In this document: in pieces, positions 57,001-64,000 of the stretch
Layout of the letters: each line of letters starts with the position of its first letter
Position numbering within the stretch: the stretch's first letter is position 1
Source of the DNA: Symbiodinium natans
Taxonomy: Eukaryota > Sar > Dinophyceae > Suessiales > Symbiodiniaceae
Direction: 5' to 3'
Length of the DNA: 64,000 nt
NCBI GenBank assembly: GCA_905221605.1
Contig: CAJNDS010001125.1
Location: forward strand, 186,001-250,000
The notes under the pieces: generated by a model
The model's database searches: none
What the model was told of the DNA's origin: nothing
What the model saw: only the letters and a program-made list of their open reading frames with translations
Program-made: the position numbers and the translations under genes

Positions 57001-57196
57001 TCGACTGTGGCTGGAAAGTTTCAGCTAGCTTAGGTTTAGGGGTTTAAGTTGTGCCTCTACACCCCCAGGTAGCCCCTGTTTCATCCACGCTCACCTGCGC
57101 AACGTCAACCAGATGCATCGTCTCAGAGGAGGCGCGCCCCACAGCAAAGAGAGTGAAGAAAAGCGGCTGCCACATGGTGAGACGAGGCGAGGCCAT
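54092..57196 (-). CDS. Secreted Cys-rich repeat protein, 532 residues
   Basis: Four exons join in frame: 57196-57095, 56966-56501, 56414-55540, 54247-54092. Exon 1 is a textbook signal peptide: Met-Ala-Ser-Pro-Arg, a hydrophobic core (Leu-Phe-Phe-Thr-Leu-Phe-Ala-Val-Gly), then Ala-Ser-Ser; its donor is GTGAGC. Residues ~35-165 form a non-repeated N-terminal domain. Then come about four tandem modules of ~80-100 residues: C-x-C, YGxxC, xxWDxxxC, a spacer, WCCxxWCYxxxxCPxA, PGxFxSxxxC and CxY. Examples are WCCASWCYVDKACPSA and WCCDSWCYVNISCPIA. The regular Cys spacing implies disulfide-bonded extracellular modules. I do not recognise the family. Donors are GT, GC and GC; acceptors AG/G. The last intron (1,292 bases) is flanked by a 9-base direct repeat and holds a minisatellite. 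Role unknown; adhesion, cell-covering or lectin-like functions are guesses. Confidence 0.84.
55380..55462. repeat. GGGAAGAGTAT minisatellite
   Basis: Seven copies of an 11-base unit, one with an extra base, inside the large last intron of the Cys-rich gene. Confidence 0.93.
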
Positions 57197-57566
57197 GATG
57201 GCACTACGTCGTCAAACAAGCACTTGAGCCTGCAAGGCACCCATCGGTTGCAGAGCTTGCGCAGTGACCACTTCGTCAAGGGTTCCCCAATGGCACCCTT
57301 GCACTCCAAAGCTGCGGTGGGCATTCAAGCTTTTTTCTTTTTGGCTTCGACTGGGCCCTTTCAAGTTGAGCCAGTTGGTCATGTCCCGTTGCAAGCTACA
57401 AGCAGCCTGGAGCACGCGGGCAAGCATACACGCGTCCGTCGTGAAGCTTCCAGGTCCGGCACTAAGACTCTCGACTAACGCTTGTCAACGGCAATACCGA
57501 ATCTGACTTCTCGCCCTTCCACCTGCAGTCTAAAAAGCGGTCCACTTCCACAATGTCACGGGCTCT

Positions 57567-58751
57567 TCATCCTGCGCGACTTCTCTGAAGGTCACGTAGC
57601 CAGGGAGTGTGGGTGTAGCAAACATCGACTAGGCCGCCTTCCTTCTCCACCTGGTGCAGGCAGCGTATCGACTCACCACTGAGTTGATGCTGCGCCAAAA
57701 AAGGATAGTCACTCCAGTTGCCAGTAAACGGCAAATCTTCCGATTCGCCATCATCCATGTGCAAGTAATGGTACCTCACCGGAAGTCCACTCCAATTGGC
57801 TCTATGGACAGCAATGCCGACTGCTTTGTCCTCGTTCCAGGACAGAGGGGGTCCCATGAACTTCTCGACGACTGATCTAAGGAGCCCTGACCCAATCACA
57901 TATCCTGGGCCTCCTGCCATGTGAAATGGATAGAAAGGGAATGGCCAGTTCTCCCAGGGATCGTAGTTGGGACTGTCTGTGCTGTTGAACCACCAGTCAG
58001 TCCTGTTGACCATATCTGGCAGACCCGCCTTGAGATTCATCCAGAACCGATGCAAAACACATGCAGAATCCTCGTTGAAGCTACAGGCTCTTTAAGACTT
58101 TTTGTGAGATTTTATGACATCTCAGGCACATAAGCGTGGTCCTTCGGTGTGAGGTGGTGCAGCCGAGGGCACAGACGGCTCCAGGCCACGAAGGTGTCAT
58201 CATCGACCTTCATGAACAGCTCCTAGAAGTCAGCGCAGTGAAAGAAAGATCGGTCACATGCTGCGCTCTTATCCTCATGGGCCGTTCCCAATCAGCCGAG
58301 GAACAGCAGACGACCGCAGCAAGAAGTCCTTCATGCCGGCCAGGACCTTCTGCACCAACATTCCATGGCCATAGCCCTCTTTGCAGTCCAACAGTTGTAT
58401 GTCTCTGAAGGTCTCGACTTCGGCGTTTAGCCGCTCGGCTTCACGAGACGGGAGCGGCGGCTGATTGCAGACAACGAACTGAAAGATGACCCGGCACTTA
58501 TCACGACTGGCATCTTGCCAAACCTCTCTGACAGCAGCTCGTCGCGCGAATCCGTCCGGTCTGGAAAGTATGATGGCCCATACAGTCGTATCATCTGGCC
58601 AAGTGACACGCACCGCGGCATAGCTCAAGCAGGCTACGAGGAAAGCTGTGGCTCCAATCCAGTGTGATTGGGACATTTCGCGGCTTAGGATGAATGGAGA
58701 ATAGCGCCGGGTTTTCTTGTTTCTGCTTGGCATGGTGCACTTGCTTGACAT
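57567..58751 (-). CDS. GT31-family beta-1,3-galactosyltransferase-like protein
   Basis: Three exons (58751-58308, 58222-58130, 58070-57567) join in frame into 346 residues. The first ATG is used because it lies just before a basic stretch and a membrane anchor (Trp-Ile-Gly-Ala-Thr-Ala-Phe-Leu-Val-Ala-Cys-Leu-Ser-Tyr-Ala-Ala), giving type II Golgi topology. GT31 hallmarks follow: RRAAVREVWQ (R-x-A-I-R-x-T-W motif), a FQFVVC strand, ETFRDIQLLDCKEGYG (E-x-x-x-x-x-D-I-x-x-x-D-x-x-D-x-Y), FMKVDDDTFV (the metal-binding DxD motif) and GGPGYVIG, then NEDKAVG (the ED-x-x-x-G motif). Two Asn-x-Ser/Thr sites occur. It should transfer galactose or a related sugar from a UDP-sugar to glycans; the exact acceptor is unknown. 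Donors are GC and GT; acceptors AG/G. Confidence 0.87.
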
Positions 58752-58794
58752 GCTGATGCGCACAGTCAAACTGAAGAAAACAACCAGAGAGGGC

Positions 58795-59906
58795 CTGTGT
58801 TGCAGAGGTCATCCACGATGAAGACGTGCTTTCCTTCCGGGTCACCTTCTGCAACTCGAACGACTCTCTTCTCTCCTTCGCGGACTTTGCTGCAGAAGAG
58901 GACCTTGAGGGCCGCAGAGGAATTTGAGCACTTTTGATCTCGCGGGACACTGCATGGGCTAATAAGGCTCCAGCAGGATAACCCGCCTTTTCAAAGAATC
59001 CGCCGAAACGCTTTTTGGCCCCCTCGTCTGGGAAAGCCACAGCAACGGCCTGCACTGCAAGAAGAACAGGTGAAGCAGACTGTTGGCTGGGAGTTGTAGT
59101 TGTAGCCTTCTGGATGCAACAGCTGGCAGACGCGTGACCAACCCAGCTCCTACACCTGCACCCGCAACCGGGCCTCTGCACCGAATCCTCGGACGTGCAT
59201 ACACAGGCATTTCTCACAGAGTTGGGTCTTAAAGAATTCGCGATGATCCGAGTGTCGCATCTTCAGCAGGTTCAGCAACAAGGGCATCGCCGACAGCAGA
59301 ACTGGAAGGATGGTGTCTTGAAAGTAGAACCTACGAGAGCGTGTGCAAAACATGTAGACAATGACTCCCAATGACTCCCAATGACTCCTCACTTTCAGAT
59401 GTATTTCAAGGCCCATTGCCCTCCCGCAAGCGCCTGATTTGCAAAGCGTGGATGTCGAAGATCAAGAACCGAGCGGGGCCCCCGGGGGTCATGGGCACAG
59501 CGGAGATCATCCGCGAAAGTGTGGAGGCCGTGGCCACCTCCCCTTCTCGATCTACTCGCTCCATCGTCCCAGTTGGGAAGAAAGGTAGTAGCACAGTCAG
59601 CGACCTGCAGCCATAGCGGGGGATGGCATAGAGCAGCGACAGCCTCAGATGACAGATGCGTCCTCTCACATGGCGCGGCTCCCCGTGACGACCATCGCCC
59701 ACTGCGAACGCGAAGTCTTGGGGCACAGCTGGTCCAGCAAGATCTCTTTGCCTTAATTTTGCAGGTTGCTGATGTTGCGACGAACATGTCAAGACCTGAA
59801 GTCCTGGGCTCCGAACGTCGCATGTTCAGCAGGAGGAGGACATGGGCCGGCAGCAGTCGGTGAACTTCCTCGATGAAGATGTTGGGCATGCCAGACTCGA
59901 ACTCGC
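58795..59906 (-). CDS. PRPP synthetase-like gene (plant PRS3/4 type), 3'-truncated
   Basis: Six exons join in frame: 59906-59796, 59751-59730 (22 bases), 59643-59434, 59330-59249, 59049-58975, 58903-58795. The product shows GMPNIFIEEV, LLYAIPRYG, LLPFFPTGTMERVDREGEVA, IFDIHALQIRFYFQD, VAFPDEGAKKRF and CSKVREGEKR, then the PRPP-binding loop GKHVFIVDDLCNTG. These match the ribose-phosphate diphosphokinase branch that includes plant PRS3/PRS4, which makes PRPP for nucleotide synthesis. Coding stops right after the loop at a GC donor (58,794). The ~90 residues normally following GGT were not found before the next gene's ATG at 58,751. 5' exons are also not located. It may be a truncated pseudogene, or the last exon may lie elsewhere. 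Donors: 1 GT, 3 GC, 1 GA; all acceptors AG/G. Confidence 0.88.
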
Positions 59907-60200
59907 CTTGAAATAAAACAACAATCTCTTCCATCCAGAAAGAAAGTACATTGATGAATCAGCTGGATAATGTGAATGGATGCCAACTCCTTCCTCTGCT
60001 CATTCGTTTGCAGGCCGGGATGCGCCAGTCGACTTTAACCTGCGCGCTCTCTTCAAGTTTCGGGCACAGAAGATGGGATGTGACATATCATGACACAACT
60101 TGTTATGAGATATGGAGAGCCTGGCCTCGGAGTACGACTGTGGCGACAGGGTAATGAGCGCGTCCCTCAGTTGTCCGGTTGGGTCTTTGCCTTGCAAAAA

Positions 60201-60206
<6 letters not shown>

Positions 60207-60256
<50 letters not shown>
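60207..60256. repeat. GA dinucleotide microsatellite
   Basis: About 24 GA units followed by CA/GA mixed units. Confidence 0.96.
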
Positions 60257-60258
<2 letters not shown>

Positions 60259-60389
60259 ACAGAGAGAGACACAAACACACACGGTCTCGGGCTCCTGGGC
60301 CCCACCTCCCCCCCACCGCAAAGGTATCCCCCACCGCCCCGATGGAACCCGCCCCGGCACCATGGTATCCGCCCTTCCCGGCCCCCCGC

Positions 60390-60850
60390 CAAACCCCAAA
60401 CCTCTCCCTAAACCTTAAACACCTTAAACCTCACACCCTTCACCTAAACCGTAAACCTTTAACCCCAAACGCCAACCCCCTTTCACAGCACAGGCAGGGG
60501 AAAGCTTAAACCCTAAACTGATGAAAGCCGTAAACATTAAACCTTAAAGCTTAAACCTTAAACTACCCTGAACCCTAAACCCTCAACCACACCCACACCA
60601 CGGGGGGGGGGGGGGGGGGCGGCGGCAGGGAGCACGGGCGGCCGGTCTCTTAAACCTTCAACCCCGAATCCTAACCCCAACCCCCCGATCACACCACGGG
60701 CCTAAACCTGAGACCCTAAACCCCTAACCCTAAACCTTAAACCCTAAACCTTAACCTCGCAACCACACCCACACCACAGGGGGGGTCGCGGGGGTAGAAC
60801 CCTAACCCCCCAACCACACCCACACCCCAGGGGGGGCGGGGGGGAATGGG
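60390..60850. repeat. Degenerate CCCTAAA/CCTTAAA region with G runs
   Basis: Many mutated telomere-type units (CCTTAAA, CCCTAAA, CCTAACC) are interrupted twice by 'accacacccacaccac' blocks followed by G runs, including 18 G at 60,602-60,619. It looks like an eroded subtelomere-type block. Confidence 0.85.
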
Positions 60851-60885
60851 GCTAGGGATCCAAGCGGGGGTGGCAGCCCGAGACC

Positions 60886-62048
60886 ATGCATGCTTGGGCT
60901 CCTGACTGCCCCGTAGATATCCCGAGCAGTGCAGCGAAGGCGCTTGATATGGTTCATGGATGGGTGCGCGACGATGATGTACTTGTTGCTTGGTCGCGAC
61001 TCAGACAGCACAGCCTTGACCACATGATGATCATGGCTCCCCCTCAAAACTTGCGGGCAAATGTTGAGATGGCCTCGAGCTGACTGACCACCATCTCACG
61101 AAGGCCATCGTCCTGTCTATGCTCTTTCCGAGTCGTGTTGCGAATCTACCCCGTGCATGTCTTAAGGGGATGTTGAAGCATGGCGGAAGCAGCGTACGGG
61201 CCTCCAGAGGTCGTTTCCGGGAGCTTGTCTGCGATGCCATTGCGCAACTCTTCTGCGCGGCTACGGTCGAATGCTGGCTCTTGAACTGCTCCTGTTTATC
61301 AAGCTTATCCGAATCTATCCGGAGCTCTATTCGCTTGACTCGGCGAGTACAACTCGTTGATGTGGTCTCTGCGGATGCTCTCGACACACACCTTCTTCAT
61401 GCATGTGTTGAATCAGCTGTCCAGGCCAAACCAATCAGCTGTCCACGCCAAACCACTCATAGCTCAACGTGGCTCCACGACATCTGCACAAAAACCAAGT
61501 GCACCCACAGGTGACGCTGTCCTGGCAGCCTCGAATTCGGAGCTTTGCGGACTGCAGCGCACAAGCTTCTCGTAAGCAGCCTTGCCACACATCTGGGGCC
61601 ACAAGCAACGGATAAGCTGGATTTGAATGTGTTGAAAAACAGCCTCACATGCTGCGGCTCGTGGGTTGAAGTGGCTCGCCACCTGGTTGCCAAGCAAGAA
61701 GCAAGAGCGCTGAATGCCTCTGAGATCCTCTGAGATCAGCAAACTGCGCGCGCTACGCGCGCGCATGCTAGGCACAGCTCAGTGGATGAACCAAGCAGCG
61801 CCTATACAACGACACAATGTCAAGCATTAACCAGCGTCTCACGGCCGTTAGAGTACACTTACGGACTGAAGCGGCCGTCGTTCCGAAACTCAGCTGATGG
61901 CACCCATGCTATGCTTGTTGTGCCAAGTTGTAAGTTGGCCCCAAGATTTGGGCGCCTTGTTGTGGATCCTCCAGTGGAGTGCGAATCGTCGCATTTCCTG
62001 TCCAGCATTGCCCAAATCGATTCACCCTACGCATCATGCGGCAGTTAG
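60886..62048 (+). CDS. Candidate plus-strand exons, product unknown
   Basis: Three plus-strand frames read fairly naturally: 60,886-61,083 from an ATG (Asp-Ile-Pro-Ser-Ser-Ala-Ala-Lys-Ala-Leu-Asp-Met-Val-His), 61,119-61,514 (Phe-Arg-Glu-Leu-Val-Cys-Asp-Ala-Ile-Ala-Gln-Leu-Phe) and 61,782-62,048 (Arg-Pro-Leu-Glu-Tyr-Thr-Tyr-Gly-Leu-Lys-Arg-Pro). They are on the same strand and could be exons of one gene. No domain is recognised, junctions are unproven, and antisense frames are also partly open. Confidence 0.33.
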
Positions 62049-62345
62049 CCCAGTGAGTTACAGCAAGGCTAAATCTCCAACATATTATGCCGGCGTAGAC
62101 CCCAAACAGTGAGGAGGGCCAGAAAAGGCCAAAGAAGGCCAGAAGAGCACCGACACTCGCGGGGACAAAAAGTACAAATTAAAAGTTCGTGAGGGGCCGA
62201 ATTCCCTTGGGGGTCAAAAAGACGCCAACCACTGGGCGATTCGGCTTTGCACGAACTTGGGGGCCAAAAGACCCAGCTGATGCTCATGATGCTCAACCCC
62301 AAAATCGCTACCCCATTATAACCCCCGGCACCCAGCCGCAGGGTT

Positions 62346-62376
62346 GACCCTAAACCCTAAACCCCCCCTAAACCCT
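62346..62376. repeat. Short CCCTAAA tract
   Basis: Three to four CCCTAAA-like units next to the start of the tandem-repeat block. Confidence 0.85.
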
Positions 62377-62439
62377 GTGTTTTTATTGATCCTGCCCCCA
62401 AATGGTCTCACCGCGCGCTCCGTTGCGGTCGGCAACCTA

Positions 62440-63560
62440 AGTGGCCCCCCCAGAAGAGGCCTGAAGAGGCCACGAGAGGCCGGAATTCGCGCGAAACCAC
62501 AGCGGGAGCATCGAAATGCAACGGAATTCGCGCGAAACCACAGCGGGAGCATCGAAACGCAACGGAACTCGCGCGAAACCACAGCGGGAGCATCGAAACC
62601 AAGGCCCCGTCCCACCGCGCGCCGTTGCGGTCGGCAACCTAAGTAGCCCCCCCAGAAGAGGCCTGAAGAGGCCACGAGAGGCCGGAATTCGCGCAAAACC
62701 ACAGCGGGAGCATCGAAATGCAACGGAATTCGCGCGAAACCACAGCGGGAGCATCGAAACGCAACGGAATTCGTGCGAAACCACAGCGGGAGCGTCGAAA
62801 CCAAGGCTCCGTCTCAGCGGCGCGCCGCGAAACCACAGCGGGAGCATCGAAACCAAGGACCCGTCCCACCGCACGCGCCGTTGCGGTCGGCAACCTAAGT
62901 GGCCCCCCCAGAAGAGGCCTGAAGAGGCCACGAGAGGCCGGAATTCGCGCGAAACCACAGGGGGAGCATCGAAACACAACGGAATTCGCGCGAAACCACA
63001 GCGGGAGCATCGAAATGCAACGGAATTCGCGCGAAACCACAGCGGGAGCATCGAAACGCAACGGAACTCGCGCGAAACCACAGCGGGAGCATCGAAACCA
63101 AGGCCCCGTCCCACCGCGCGCCGTTGCGGTCGGCAACCTAAGTAGCCCCCCCAGAAGAGGCCTGAAGAGGCCACGAGAGGCCGGAATTCGCGCAAAACCA
63201 CAGCGGGAGCATCGAAATGCAACGGAATTCGCGCGAAACCACAGCGGGAGCATCGAAACGCAACGGAATTCGTGCGAAACCACAGCGGGAGCGTCGAAAC
63301 CAAGGCTCCGTCTCAGCGGCGCGCCGCGAAACCACAGCGGGAGCATCGAAACCAAGGACCCGTCCCACCGCACGCGCCGTTGCGGTCGGCAACCTAAGTG
63401 GCCCCCCCAGAAGAGGCCTGAAGAGGCCACGAGAGGCCGGAATTCGCGCGAAACCACAGGGGGAGCATCGAAACACAACGGAATTCGCGCGAAACCACAG
63501 CGGGAGCGTCGAAACCAAGGCCCCGTCCCACCGCCGCGCGCACCGTTGCGGTCAGCAACC
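62440..63560. repeat. Higher-order tandem repeat, ~499-base unit built from ~41-base monomers
   Basis: Two levels of repetition are visible. The ~41-base monomer (centred on 'cgaaaccacagcgggagcat') recurs in runs of two to four. Runs are separated by a block containing 'gttgcggtcggcaacctaag' and 'agaggcctgaagaggcc'. The full pattern repeats at about 499 bases: the same junction occurs at 62,605 and 63,104, and another at 62,821 and 63,320. No stop falls in any frame of the monomer on either strand, which explains the long open frames on both strands. I judge it a satellite, not a gene. Confidence 0.93.
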
Positions 63561-63569
63561 AATTCCTTT

Positions 63570-64000
63570 ACTCTGAAAGAAAAGAAAGAAAAGTGAAACA
63601 GACGAATAAAATTGTATTTTAAGGGGTCTTTTTGCCCCGTTCATTAATAATTAGTAAAATGAAGTGTAAAAAGATTATAAATTAAAAAGTTGTATTATAA
63701 TAACACTAATTGTAAAGGAGAAAAGGAATACACTAATAATGAACGGAGTGAATACAACAATTTTATATGAAGTGAATACAATAATTATGGTCTTTTTACT
63801 ATTTTATTGTGTTCTTTCGTTCAATCACTTCGTTCTCTTCGAAAGCGAGAAATCCAGTAATAAAAGCCTTTTGAGGAAATAATAGTATTCGTATTCGTTC
63901 AGATAATAGAAAGATAAATAGAATAGAATTACGGGGATATAAAAATAAAGGTGAAAGAATATTCTAAATTATGAAATTAATTCACTCGCTACACCTTTAA
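63570..64000. other. AT-rich tail of foreign-looking composition
   Basis: From about 63,570 the sequence becomes strongly AT-rich, with runs such as 'aataattagtaaaatgaag' and no CCCTAAA or GC-rich blocks. A short repeat 'agtgaatacaa' occurs twice near 63,748-63,783. No gene is recognised. It resembles organellar intergenic or other AT-rich DNA and could be an assembly join. Confidence 0.75.

Noticed and set aside
60886-61083. Second GT31 DxD motif (Asp-Asp-Asp-Val-Leu-Val-Ala-Trp-Ser-Arg-Leu)
   Set aside because: It resembles the DDDTFVAWSRL of the GT31 gene, but no other GT31 motif is near it and it lies on the opposite strand. Chance or a tiny remnant cannot be separated.
62440-63560. CRISPR-like array
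   Set aside because: Monomers are contiguous, without unique spacers, and the context is eukaryotic.
62437-63596. Open frames of about 290-310 codons on both strands
   Set aside because: They are translations of a stop-free ~41-base satellite monomer cycling through frames. No non-repetitive coding sequence is attached.
63570-64000. Organellar gene in the AT-rich tail
   Set aside because: No frame longer than a few tens of codons and no recognisable tRNA or protein motif; only composition suggests an organelle.
1-64000. Spliced-leader relics marking retroposed cDNAs, and tRNA/rRNA genes
   Set aside because: I looked for the dinoflagellate spliced-leader sequence and for obvious tRNA arms by eye and found none. 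A computed search could still reveal degenerate copies.

Overview
The window looks like nuclear DNA of a dinoflagellate, most probably a Symbiodiniaceae/Suessiales-type alga. Four things point there. Genes are cut into many small exons. Every well-supported splice acceptor reads AG followed by G. Splice donors are mostly GC, with some GT and GA. TTTAGGG/CCCTAAA telomere-type repeats lie scattered inside the sequence. By eye the sequence is slightly GC-rich until about 63,570, where it turns abruptly AT-rich. I see no rRNA, tRNA, CRISPR array, bacterial operon or intact transposon.

Region by region. 1-2,450 holds a microsatellite and doubtful exon fragments. 2,450-6,660 (minus) is a HEAT-repeat gene. 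8,197-8,870 (minus) is an exon with a Mei2-type RRM. 8,871-13,975 is largely non-coding with simple repeats. 13,976-19,720 (minus) holds several multi-exon genes I do not recognise. 20,650-21,580 (minus) is an ankyrin-repeat gene. 24,389-25,405 (minus) is an LRRC56/ODA8-like leucine-rich-repeat gene (axonemal dynein). 25,800-34,400 carries candidate exons on both strands that I cannot name.

34,990-39,226 (minus) contains exons of a superfamily-1 helicase. Upstream of it on the same strand lie a 107-codon gene (40,755-40,228), a complete 12-exon class III CoA-transferase of the SUGCT type with a putative mitochondrial transit peptide (45,109-40,934), and a Ser/Thr protein kinase with a predicted coiled-coil tail (47,976 to about 45,343). 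51,455-52,646 (minus) encodes an Arg/Pro-repeat and Cys-rich surface-type protein, with a decayed copy at 50,481-50,740. 54,092-57,196 (minus) encodes a 532-residue secreted protein of Cys-rich repeats. 57,567-58,751 (minus) is a GT31 glycosyltransferase. 58,795-59,906 (minus) is a PRPP-synthetase-like gene that appears to lack its 3' end. The right end holds degenerate telomere-like DNA, plus-strand exon candidates, a higher-order tandem repeat (62,440-63,560) and the AT-rich tail.

All confidently identified genes run on the minus strand and are closely spaced, which fits the unidirectional gene arrays known in dinoflagellates. They do not form one pathway. They cover dynein assembly, mitochondrial organic-acid CoA transfer, kinase signalling, nucleotide synthesis, Golgi glycosylation and secreted/surface proteins. 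Exon coordinates were derived by hand from reading frame, family motifs and splice phase.
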